DNA of 7,282 nucleotides from Streptomyces lilacinus (GCA_000715685.1 KL569479.1:3494-10775), one strand, 5' to 3'. Positions 1 through 4,963 are shown, counted from the stretch's first letter. The notes: generated by a model from the sequence alone, not told the origin. Made by a program: numbers and translations.

Positions 1-1
1 C

Positions 2-1231
2 CCGCCAGTCCCCACGGGTGGGGAAGCGCTGGCAGCGATCGAGTCGGCCATCCGCCGGTTCGTGTGGTTCCCTCGCCCGCACCACTTCACGGTGGCCGTG
101 CTGTGGACCGCCTATACGCACCTGCTGACCCAGTGCCCCGGGCTCCCCATCGCGCCGCGTCTGGGAATCTGCTCCGGTGCTCCGGGGTCGGGGAAGACGC
201 GCGCCCTGGAGGTGCTGTCCAAGCTGGTCGCCAACGGCCAGGACGTGGGCTCCATGTCCTCGGCGGCAATGCTCCGAATCATTGCGGCGGCGGATGCGTC
301 GGAGGATCCGGGGGTGTCCCCGGTGGTGCTGTTCCCGGATGAGCTGGACCGCACGTACTCGGCGAACTCTGCCGGGAGTCAGGATGACCTGACGATCATC
401 CTGAACGCCGGGTACAAGCGGGGCGCCGTCGTGCTGCGGGCGCACAAGGACAAGCAAGCGGAGGTGGTCCGCTATCCGTGCTTCGCGCCTGTGGCGTTCG
501 CTGGTCTGGCCACAGCCCGGCTGCCGGACGCCCTCCTGACGCGGACGTTCGTCATCCACACGACTCGGGCCCGCCGGGAGGAACGGCCTCAGCCGTACTT
601 CGCCATGGCGCATGACGCCGAGCTGGCAGAGGTCCGGGAGTCGGTCGGGCGGTGGGCTCGCGATGCCGCGTGGCGGTTCGCTGCTCCGGACAAGCTCCTG
701 GAGGAGCTGATGGACCCGGCGGTCATGGACGTGGTGGACGGGCGGGATCACGAGATCTGGTCCTGCCTGTGGGCTGTGGCCAGGTCTGCCGGGGGCGAGT
801 GGACCACGCGGTGCATGGAGGCTCTGGTGGCGGCCAAGGAGGAGGCCCGGGGCAACGCTGTCGGGTCGTCGTCCATGCGGCTCTTGGCGGCTCTCAGGAC
901 GCATTACGCGGACCTGGAGCGCCGGGGCCGGGCCCGGGTCGGTATCGGTCCCGACGACGCCTGCACTGCCGCTCTCGAACTGGACCCTGTGGCGTTCCAC
1001 CGGTTCGAGGGTCGGGAGGAGCTACGACCGGAAGGCGTGGGGCAGTTGCTGCGGCAACACGGGCTGAAGTCCGTGCGCGTCCGGACCGGAACCGGTCGTG
1101 CGTGGGGCTGGCACTGGGCCGACCTCAAGGACACGTGGGAACGCGTGCTCCCGCCGATGGATGACGACGCGGACACGCCGGAGCCCGAGGGCGGCGACGG
1201 CGGAGCTGACGTGTTCGGGCAGAGCCGCTAG
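2..1231 (+). CDS. DUF3631-type P-loop ATPase, 5' truncated by window edge
   Basis: The reading frame is open from the first base, so the true start lies upstream; the GTG at 62 is internal, because the codons before it (ending ...AIESAIRRF) fit the family. About 409 residues are visible. Counting from GTG 62, a Walker A motif GAPGSGKT lies at residues 39-46 and a Walker B-like stretch VVLFPDELD at 88-96. A segment ending in TRTFVIHTTRARRE (about 160-173) could hold the sensor/arginine region. The C-terminal part has the winged-helix-like pattern of DUF3631 proteins (LLAALR, then LRPEGVGQLLRQHGLKS, then WADLKDTWERVLPP). Such proteins are found on actinobacterial plasmids, integrative elements and phages, often near or fused to primase-polymerase domains, and are thought to act as replication helicases or DNA-dependent ATPases. 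The family call is strong. The replication role is inferred, and any N-terminal domain is out of view. Confidence 0.85.
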   Translation, partial: PPVPTGGEALAAIESAIRRFVWFPRPHHFTVAVLWTAYTHLLTQCPGLPIAPRLGICSGAPGSGKTRALEVLSKLVANGQDVGSMSSAAMLRIIAAADASEDPGVSPVVLFPDELDRTYSANSAGSQDDLTIILNAGYKRGAVVLRAHKDKQAEVVRYPCFAPVAFAGLATARLPDALLTRTFVIHTTRARREERPQPYFAMAHDAELAEVRESVGRWARDAAWRFAAPDKLLEELMDPAVMDVVDGRDHEIWSCLWAVARSAGGEWTTRCMEALVAAKEEARGNAVGSSSMRLLAALRTHYADLERRGRARVGIGPDDACTAALELDPVAFHRFEGREELRPEGVGQLLRQHGLKSVRVRTGTGRAWGWHWADLKDTWERVLPPMDDDADTPEPEGGDGGADVFGQSR

Positions 1232-1245
1232 CCCTCCGCACGCAC

Positions 1246-1270
1246 CGGGACAGGACGGGACAGCGGGACA
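1246..1270 (+). repeat. Three CGGGACA direct repeats
   Basis: CGGGACA occurs at 1246-1252, 1256-1262 and 1264-1270, just after the ATPase stop codon. The last copy also forms the left side of a small hairpin (AGCGGG 1262-1267 with CCCGCT 1272-1277). Short iterated sites beside replication genes can bind initiator proteins, but three 7-mers are too few to claim an origin. Confidence 0.45.
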
Positions 1271-1294
1271 CCCCGCTCCCGAAGCAATGCGTAA

Positions 1295-1324
1295 CCCGTT
1301 CCCAGCCATAGGAGCTGGAACGGG
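1295..1324 (+). terminator. Hairpin after ATPase gene, probable terminator
   Basis: The arms CCCGTTCCCAGC (1295-1306) and GCTGGAACGGG (1314-1324) pair along 11 bp with one bulged C and a 7-nt loop. The hairpin lies 64 nt after the ATPase stop codon and has no U-tract, which is usual for streptomycete terminators. It may separate this gene from the coiled-coil gene at 1381. Confidence 0.5.
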
Positions 1325-1336
1325 CCCTTCACCCAC

Positions 1337-1356
1337 GCAGGACCAATGAGTCCTGC
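1337..1356. repeat. 7-bp inverted repeat ahead of coiled-coil gene
   Basis: GCAGGAC (1337-1343) and GTCCTGC (1350-1356) are a perfect inverted repeat around a 6-nt spacer. It ends 24 nt before ATG 1381, so it sits in the likely 5' leader or promoter of that gene. It could be an operator or a second small hairpin. No clear -10/-35 pair was recognised here. Confidence 0.35.
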
Positions 1357-1380
1357 TCTACCGATTTGGGGCATATCTAG

Positions 1381-2025
1381 ATGAGCAAGAACAACCCGCA
1401 CGATGTCCTGGACGCCCGCGCGCGGGAGTTCCTGGACTGGTCCGTGTCGTCCCTGACCTGGCATGAGGCGACGGCTCCCAAGCGGGTCCACGACGCCTAC
1501 GCGGCCATCAACGAGGCTCTGGCGGTCCGGGACGAGCTGGAGCGGGAGTTCCGGGAGCTGCGAACCGCTGATGAGCGCCAGGAGCAGGAGCGCCGGGACG
1601 CGCACGCTGCCCACCTGGCCGGCGGTCCGGCCCCCAAGGCGTACAAGCGCGTGGACTACCTGTCCCCGCGCGAGGACAAGCTCCTGGCCGTCCAGGCGGC
1701 CCACCAGCGGGCCCGAGTGATGCGGGGCCGGTACGACGCCCTGGAGAACGACCCGGACGTCATGGCAGAGGAGCGGGACACCCTGATCAAGGCCCTGCAC
1801 GGTGAGCACGCGCGGATGGCGGAGCTGGTCGTGGAGGCGGAGCGCGCCTACCAGCGATTCGCCCTCATCAAGGAGCGTGCGGAGCTCCTGTCCCTGAAGG
1901 GAGGCCGCACCCTGGGGAGCTTTAGCGGTGAGGCTGGCTCGCTGGAAGAGCCCGCTGGTGTCGAGGGCCTTCCGGGGGGTGGGGGGCGCTGGGGGATGAC
2001 TCCTCCAGCGCTCAAATCGGTGTGA
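1381..2025 (+). CDS. Hypothetical charged coiled-coil protein
   Basis: This 214-aa protein was not recognised as a named family. Residues about 35-75 and 100-172 are rich in Glu, Arg, Ala and Leu with heptad-like spacing (DELEREFREL, ERAYQRFALIKERAELL), which predicts long helices or coiled coil. The tail from about 175 is Gly/Pro-rich and probably disordered. There is no signal peptide, membrane segment or Cys pair, so it is probably cytoplasmic. A GGGG at 1368-1371 lies 9 nt before the ATG and is a modest ribosome binding site. It follows the DUF3631 gene with two hairpins between, so it probably belongs to the same accessory module but perhaps not to the same transcript. Its end overlaps the convergent minus-strand gene by 14 nt. 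The last 17 codons include long G runs (1974-1995), so the annotated C-terminus could be affected by a sequencing or assembly slip. Confidence 0.7.
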   Translation: MSKNNPHDVLDARAREFLDWSVSSLTWHEATAPKRVHDAYAAINEALAVRDELEREFRELRTADERQEQERRDAHAAHLAGGPAPKAYKRVDYLSPREDKLLAVQAAHQRARVMRGRYDALENDPDVMAEERDTLIKALHGEHARMAELVVEAERAYQRFALIKERAELLSLKGGRTLGSFSGEAGSLEEPAGVEGLPGGGGRWGMTPPALKSV

Positions 2026-2380
2026 TCTCGACGTTCGACGTGGTGCTGCACAGGAACTCCACGCTGGTGTACCAGCTTGGGGGCGCCCAGATGTCCCCCT
2101 GGGTGGTGAAGCTGCCCTCCCAGTAGGGAGGAACCCCGCCCGAGTACCAACGCCACTTCACGTAAACGCCCTCGTTTACGCGGTATCGATAATTCAGCGG
2201 CCAGAACGGATTCACGTACCAATGCACCTGGGTCCACTGGCCGCCGACGCAGGCACGAACTGCGATTGGTGCTACTGGCAGTCTTGAGGGTGTGGCGGCG
2301 GCGGGCTGTGGGGTCGAGAACGCGACTGTGGATAGCAGCGCAAGGAGTGCTGCTATCCACAAGCGGCGTATGCGTCGCAT
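2012..2380 (-). CDS. Small secreted Trp-rich protein, unknown function
   Basis: The start is ATG at 2380-2378 because an AGGAG lies 9 nt upstream and the product then begins with a clear signal peptide. This is a basic N-terminus (MRRIRRLW), a hydrophobic core at residues 8-21 and an AAA site with cleavage likely after residue 29; the 70-codon upstream extension looks non-coding. The mature part of about 93 residues has eight Trp, many Tyr and Gly, and exactly two Cys (44 and 111), suggesting one disulfide in a small beta-rich extracellular domain. No family was recognised. Codon use is odd for a streptomycete: ATA at residues 4 and 9, CTA at 16, AGA at 33, and a run of A-ending codons at about 32-40. 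This suggests recent acquisition. It stands alone on its strand and overlaps the 3' end of the convergent coiled-coil gene by 14 nt. Two perfect inverted repeats lie within its coding sequence. Confidence 0.75.
   Translation of the reverse strand: MRRIRRLWIAALLALLSTVAFSTPQPAAATPSRLPVAPIAVRACVGGQWTQVHWYVNPFWPLNYRYRVNEGVYVKWRWYSGGVPPYWEGSFTTQGDIWAPPSWYTSVEFLCSTTSNVEITPI
2161..2180. repeat. 8-bp perfect inverted repeat inside secreted-protein gene
   Basis: CGTAAACG (2161-2168) and CGTTTACG (2173-2180) flank the 4-nt loop CCCT. The repeat lies in the codons for residues 67-73 of the minus-strand secreted protein. It may be a protein-binding palindrome or an mRNA hairpin; function is not known. 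Confidence 0.5.
2327..2361. repeat. 13-bp perfect inverted repeat with two DnaA-box-like ends
   Basis: TGTGGATAGCAGC (2327-2339) and GCTGCTATCCACA (2349-2361) are exact reverse complements around a 9-nt spacer. The outer nine bases of each arm read CTATCCACA on one strand, which fits the degenerate streptomycete DnaA box (best known form TTGTCCACA, with Y, Y and R/C allowed at the first three positions). The repeat overlaps the signal-peptide codons of the minus-strand gene. Whether DnaA binds is untested. The alternative is an mRNA hairpin near the start codon. Confidence 0.55.
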
Positions 2381-2628
2381 GGGAGATCTCTCCTGGTTGA
2401 GCGGTAGTTGTGTGATAACCAGATAGCGCTCTGGCGCAGTGGAAGGGGAAGAGGCGTGCGGGAGCCTGTGGGGGGCGCTAGAGGCGTGGAGCTGAAGCGC
2501 GTCAGGGTGCGGAGGCCGTAGGCACGACACCCTGGCGACCTGTCCTGATCGCAACGCTTCCTGACCACCCTTGGTGGCGTTCAGTGACAAGCGGGCGAGG
2601 GCGCGCAGCTGCCCTGGATATCCGAATC

Positions 2629-2655
2629 GACCTGGGGTGTACCCCTTTTGAGGTC
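2629..2655. repeat. Nested inverted repeat GACCT/GGGGT-ACCCC/AGGTC
   Basis: An inner GGGGT-GT-ACCCC (2634-2645) is flanked by GACCT (2629-2633) and AGGTC (2651-2655), with TTTTG between the inner and outer right arms. The inner stem followed by TTTT resembles a weak rho-independent terminator on the plus strand. The near-palindrome GGGGTGTACCCC also looks like a repressor operator. No gene clearly ends here, so the role is open. Confidence 0.35.
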
Positions 2656-2812
2656 AGCAGGAAGACCGAAGGGTCATAGCGGCTCTGTTTCTGTACGGGT
2701 TCTGAGGTCCGTCAGGCTCTCCCGAGTGACGCCACACAAGCCTCTGACCTGGTGAAGTGCCCTGATAGAGCGCAGTCGACAGGCGCACACAAGGCCCCCT
2801 AACCGCTGTTTC

Positions 2813-2827
2813 GGCGCCTTCGGCGCC
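2813..2827. repeat. GGCGCC-TTC-GGCGCC hairpin
   Basis: The sequence is a perfect 6-bp G/C stem with a 3-nt loop and forms a hairpin on either strand. It lies 19 nt before the much larger hairpin at 2847-2886. Tandem hairpins of this kind can act as bidirectional terminators or insulators. Confidence 0.45.
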
Positions 2828-2846
2828 CAGTCACTCCGCCAACCCC

Positions 2847-2886
2847 TGGCCCTCTCGCCTGCCCACCATGGCAGACGAGGGGGCCA
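2847..2886. terminator. Large hairpin, 17-bp arms, possible insulator or terminator
   Basis: Bases 2847-2863 pair with 2870-2886 over 17 positions, with one C/A mismatch (2858 with 2875) and one T/G wobble (2853 with 2880), around the 6-nt loop CACCAT. This is the strongest stem in the window. It lies 34 nt before the -35 box at 2920. No recognised gene ends here on either strand, so it may insulate the regulatory operon, end an unseen RNA, or form part of a structured replication or transfer site. Confidence 0.5.
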
Positions 2887-2919
2887 TCGGCGTTTCAACG
2901 TCCTTGCCATGCCGCCCCC

Positions 2920-2948
2920 TTGACGCGACAGGCGTCCACGGCGAGCCT
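2920..2948 (+). promoter_or_regulatory. Probable promoter of the 80-aa/DUF6879/XRE operon
   Basis: TTGACG at 2920-2925 is a near-perfect -35 box. GAGCCT at 2943-2948, 17 nt downstream, keeps the A2 and T6 of the TANNNT -10 consensus. Transcription would begin near 2955, inside the CGTAGA repeats, giving a leader of about 35 nt with the GGAGG at 2979-2983. The -10 match is only moderate. Confidence 0.4.
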
Positions 2949-2968
2949 CGTAGACGTCCGTAGAACCG
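2949..2968 (+). promoter_or_regulatory. Tandem CGTAGA repeat, 10-bp period, candidate operator
   Basis: CGTAGA occurs at 2949-2954 and again at 2959-2964, exactly one helical turn apart, just downstream of the proposed -10 box. A related array lies at 4594-4620, after the XRE regulator gene. Placement on both sides of the regulator operon suggests it is the binding site of that regulator, giving autoregulation. This is inference from pattern and position. Confidence 0.45.
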
Positions 2969-2988
2969 GCAGGCCGACGGAGGCTGTC

Positions 2989-3231
2989 ATGGCGCTACTG
3001 TTCATCGCGAAGGACCCGAACACCAACGGCACCCAGTGCCCCACTGCCTGGGTGGATGACGAGGCACAGGAGATCGTCGTCCAGGGCTGGAAAGCGGGGG
3101 AAGCGCTGCTGACCCGGTGCCTGGAGTCGGGCCCCATTCCGGACAGTGAAGCGGTGGTGAGGCTGCCCATCCGCATGGTGCCCGCCATCAGGGAGGCTTG
3201 TGATGTCGCAGACCGACTTGGCGTTCGCTGA
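2989..3231 (+). CDS. Small 80-aa protein of XRE/DUF6879 cassette
   Basis: ATG 2989 is chosen over upstream starts because GGAGG (2979-2983) lies 5 nt before it and because the product then begins MALLFIAKDP. The protein has an N-terminal beta-type segment, two Cys (GTQCPTAW and LTRC), a VDDEAQEIVVQGWKA core and a C-terminal helix (VPAIREACDVADRL). It resembles small streptomycete proteins encoded just before DUF6879 genes. In size and position it corresponds to the DUF397 protein of Xre/DUF397 pairs, although the DUF397 signature itself is not evident. It overlaps the following gene by 29 nt, which indicates translational coupling. A role as partner or target of the XRE regulator is inferred only. 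Confidence 0.7.
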   Translation: MALLFIAKDPNTNGTQCPTAWVDDEAQEIVVQGWKAGEALLTRCLESGPIPDSEAVVRLPIRMVPAIREACDVADRLGVR

Positions 3232-3724
3232 TCTACTGGCGAAGACTCGGCGCTCGGCTGTTCATCTTGAGATGCGCGATTCGTACGGCATCGGTGAAGA
3301 GGCAGCCGAGTTCGAAGCGTGGCGTTCAGGATGGCGACCGTCTCCGGAGCCCGAGACATGGTGGAACGAGTTTCACACTATGGTGCGCGAGGCCGTCGAA
3401 CGCGGAGTCGTCTTCCGTCGCGCGCGGATCGTCTCGGAGCCGGTGAGCGACTACATCAGGTACGAGCACGGCTGCACGTATCAGAACATCGCGGCGGGGG
3501 AGTTTGTCCGTTGGCTTCCCCGCCGGGAGGCGTCAGACCTCGCCCTGCCCGGGAATGACTTCTGGCTGTTCGACGGCGAAATCATCATGTGGAACCACTT
3601 CACTGGAGATGGAGGCTCTGCCGGGCCTGAGCTGGATGAGCGGCCCGCCGTGGCGAAGCTGTGCGCCACGGCGTTCGACTCGGTGTGGAACCGGGCGACG
3701 CCCCACGAGGAGTACCGGGTCTGA
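3203..3724 (+). CDS. DUF6879 family protein
   Basis: This 173-aa cytoplasmic protein has no signal peptide or membrane segment. ATG 3203 is preferred over the adjoining GTG 3200 because GGGAGG (3191-3196) then has 6-nt spacing. Features that match the family as I know it are LEMRDSY (22-28), the F-x2-W-x2-G spacing at 37-44, RRARIVSEPVSDYIRYEH (72-89), VRWLPR (102-107), DFWLFDG (119-125) and a C-terminal FDSVWNRATPHEEY (158-171). DUF6879 has no established biochemical function; its genes commonly sit beside XRE/DUF5753 regulators in actinomycetes. The gene overlaps the 80-aa gene and ends 16 nt before the regulator start, so the three are probably one transcript. It is a candidate effector or toxin-like partner, by analogy only. 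Confidence 0.8.
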   Translation: MSQTDLAFADLLAKTRRSAVHLEMRDSYGIGEEAAEFEAWRSGWRPSPEPETWWNEFHTMVREAVERGVVFRRARIVSEPVSDYIRYEHGCTYQNIAAGEFVRWLPRREASDLALPGNDFWLFDGEIIMWNHFTGDGGSAGPELDERPAVAKLCATAFDSVWNRATPHEEYRV

Positions 3725-3740
3725 GTGGCACAGCTAGATC

Positions 3741-4589
3741 ATGCCTACGCCCCCATCAAGCAGCGTCGCGGCGGCGCGGAAGGCTGTCGGTGACCGCCTC
3801 CGGGAGATCCGGCGCGACGCCGGCCTGACGGCCAAGGAGGTGGCCCAGCGGGCCGGTTGGTACCCATCCAAAGCCTCGCGCCTGGAGAACGCCGTCACAC
3901 CGCCATCCGACGCCGACATACGTGCATGGTGCGCCGCATGCGGCGTCGATGACGCAGCCGCTGACCTGATCGCCGCCTCCCGCTCCGCTGACAACATGTA
4001 CGTGGAGTGGAGGCGGGTTCAGCGCACTGGCCTGCGCAGGCTCCAAGAGTCCTACGTGCCGCTTTTTGAGCGTACGCGGGTCTTCCGCGTCTACTGCTCC
4101 AACGTCGTGCCTGGCGTTCTTCAAACTCACGCCTATGCCACAGCCTTGCTGAGTGCGATCACCGATTTTCACGGCACGCCCAACGATGTGGCCGAGGCCG
4201 TGGAAGCGCGGCTGACTCGGTCGCACGTTGTTCGCGAGGGTGACCACCGTTTCGCGCTACTGATGGAGGAGTCGGTCCTGCGGCATCGGGTCGGCGACGC
4301 CGAGACGATGGCGGGCCAGCTTGGATACCTGCTGTCCGTGATGGCGTATCCGTCGGTCTCCCTCGGGGTGATCCCGTTCTCCGCCTCTCGTCGGATGTGG
4401 ATGATCGAGACATTCAGCGTCTACGACGAGGAAATGGCGCAAGTCGAATTGCTCACGGCGCAGGTGAACGTGACGGCGCCGTCCGAGGTGGGGCAGTACC
4501 TCAAGGCGTTCGGAGAGATGGCGGAGCTGGCGGTGTACGGTGCCAAGGCCCGTGCGCTCATCACCGCTGCCGTTGACGCGCTCGGGTAA
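3741..4589 (+). CDS. XRE-family HTH regulator with DUF5753 (Scr1-type) domain
   Basis: The 282-aa product has a helix-turn-helix at about residues 15-60 (VGDRLREIRRDAG, LTAKEVAQRAGW, SKASRLEN) and a DUF5753 domain at about 100-275 with its usual landmarks: ESYVPLFERTRVFRVY, VVPGVLQTHAYA, EARLTRS, LLMEESVLRHRVG, SVSLGVIPF and a C-terminal QYLKAFGEMAELAVYGAKAR. The length is typical. Proteins of this type partner with small DUF397 proteins in streptomycetes and act as antitoxin-like or developmental regulators. Here the partners are an 80-aa protein and a DUF6879 protein. ATG 3741 fits the family N-terminus, but no good ribosome binding site precedes it, so translation may depend on coupling to the gene ending 16 nt upstream. 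It probably binds the 10-bp-period repeats at 2949 and 4594. Confidence 0.92.
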   Translation: MPTPPSSSVAAARKAVGDRLREIRRDAGLTAKEVAQRAGWYPSKASRLENAVTPPSDADIRAWCAACGVDDAAADLIAASRSADNMYVEWRRVQRTGLRRLQESYVPLFERTRVFRVYCSNVVPGVLQTHAYATALLSAITDFHGTPNDVAEAVEARLTRSHVVREGDHRFALLMEESVLRHRVGDAETMAGQLGYLLSVMAYPSVSLGVIPFSASRRMWMIETFSVYDEEMAQVELLTAQVNVTAPSEVGQYLKAFGEMAELAVYGAKARALITAAVDALG

Positions 4590-4593
4590 CTCG

Positions 4594-4620
4594 CGTGGAA
4601 CTTCGTAGAACTTCGTTGGG
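4594..4620 (+). promoter_or_regulatory. CGTRGAACTT tandem repeats, candidate XRE operator
   Basis: CGTGGAACTT (4594-4603) and CGTAGAACTT (4604-4613) are followed by a degenerate third unit CGTTGGG (4614-4620), with exact 10-bp spacing. The array begins 5 nt after the regulator stop codon and its third unit overlaps the -35 box of the promoter for the 74-aa gene, a good position for repression or for contact with RNA polymerase. It shares CGTAGA and the 10-bp period with the repeat at 2949-2968. Confidence 0.55.
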
Positions 4621-4645
4621 GCCGGACGGCCCGGCTTCCTAGCGT
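4616..4645 (+). promoter_or_regulatory. Promoter for 74-aa gene, probably leaderless transcript
   Basis: TTGGGG (4616-4621) and TAGCGT (4640-4645) are separated by 18 nt and match the streptomycete -35 and TANNNT -10 pattern. The -10 box ends 6 nt before ATG 4652, so transcription should begin at or next to the start codon. There is no Shine-Dalgarno sequence, which agrees with leaderless translation. Confidence 0.55.
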
Positions 4646-4651
4646 GTCCGC

Positions 4652-4876
4652 ATGGCAGGCAGCAGAGAGCCGACGTCGGACAGAGCCCCGCTGATGACTT
4701 TGCGGGTCAGCCGCGACAGCGGGCGGACGTACGAGCCGACGCGGGCGGTACGGACGGGCGACCCCGTGGTCATCCTGGAGAACCCGGTGCGCTACCCGCC
4801 GTGCGAGTGCCCCCGCTGTGCGCCCGAGCGCCAGGCATCGCGGGTGATATCGGCCCGCTCTCTGCGGCCTGCTTAG
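4652..4876 (+). CDS. Small CxCPRC protein, unknown function
   Basis: This 74-aa protein has a compact three-Cys motif CECPRC at residues 51-56, preceded by an ENPVRYPP segment. The rest is short beta-prone sequence (PLMTLRVSRDSGRTYEP) and an Arg/Ser tail. Small proteins ending in a similar YPPCxCPRC motif are, to my memory, common in Streptomyces near XRE/DUF5753 genes, but I know no function. Three closely spaced Cys could hold a metal with a partner or be redox active. The gene lies directly behind the operator-like repeats and a leaderless promoter, so it is probably a target of the regulator encoded just upstream. A long hairpin follows its stop codon. Confidence 0.65.
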   Translation: MAGSREPTSDRAPLMTLRVSRDSGRTYEPTRAVRTGDPVVILENPVRYPPCECPRCAPERQASRVISARSLRPA

Positions 4877-4878
4877 CC

Positions 4879-4932
4879 GCCCGCTCCGGTCGGCGTCCTC
4901 AGTCATTCTCAGGTCGAGCAACCGGAGCGGGC
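4879..4932 (+). terminator. 12-bp stem with 30-nt loop after CxCPRC gene
   Basis: GCCCGCTCCGGT (4879-4890) and ACCGGAGCGGGC (4921-4932) are exact reverse complements around a 30-nt loop. The stem begins 2 nt after the stop codon of the 74-aa gene and ends 24 nt before the GAGGAGGT of the next gene. It may be a terminator. Alternatively it is a leader structure that lets only part of the transcription through, since no obvious separate promoter for the next gene was found. Confidence 0.5.
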
Positions 4933-4956
4933 TCACGTCCGAGCACCACCCTTCCG

Positions 4957-4963
4957 AGGAGGT
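4957..4963 (+). promoter_or_regulatory. Near-perfect ribosome binding site AGGAGGT
   Basis: AGGAGGT lies 5 nt before GTG 4969 and fixes that GTG as the start of the GRDP-like gene. It is the best anti-Shine-Dalgarno match in the window and suggests high translation. Confidence 0.8.

Larger units (their letters stand above)
2381..2988. other. 608-nt gene-free region with several hairpins
   Basis: No reading frame here has a convincing ribosome binding site or recognisable product. The region carries the 5' leader and promoter of the minus-strand secreted gene at its left end, though no clear -10/-35 pair was identified. Next come hairpins at 2565-2577 (CCACC/GGTGG, 3-nt loop), 2629-2655, 2813-2827 and 2847-2886, and at the right end the probable promoter and repeats of the plus-strand regulatory operon. 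It could hold a structured RNA, a plasmid single-strand origin or an attachment region, but nothing recognisable identifies which. Confidence 0.5.

Noticed and set aside
904..1176. Minus-strand frames antisense to the ATPase gene and similar frames elsewhere
   Set aside because: Shadow frames of GC-rich coding sequence with no start signals or recognisable product.
2381..2590. 70-codon N-terminal extension of the minus-strand secreted protein
   Set aside because: It would bury the signal peptide inside the protein, while the internal ATG at 2380 has its own AGGAG and a proper signal sequence.
2537..2749. Scattered GACCT/AGGTC pentamers (2537, 2629, 2651, 2705, 2745)
   Set aside because: No regular spacing and the motif is too short; not treated as an iteron array.
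2674..2910. 78-aa minus-strand reading frame beginning MARTLKRRWPPRL
   Set aside because: Arg/Trp/Pro-rich low-information translation spanning the two strong hairpins, without a ribosome binding site or family resemblance; more likely a chance open frame.
2920..2988. Upstream start of the 80-aa gene at 2920
   Set aside because: It overlaps the TTGACG promoter box and the CGTAGA repeats; ATG 2989 has GGAGG at the right distance and fits the small-protein family.
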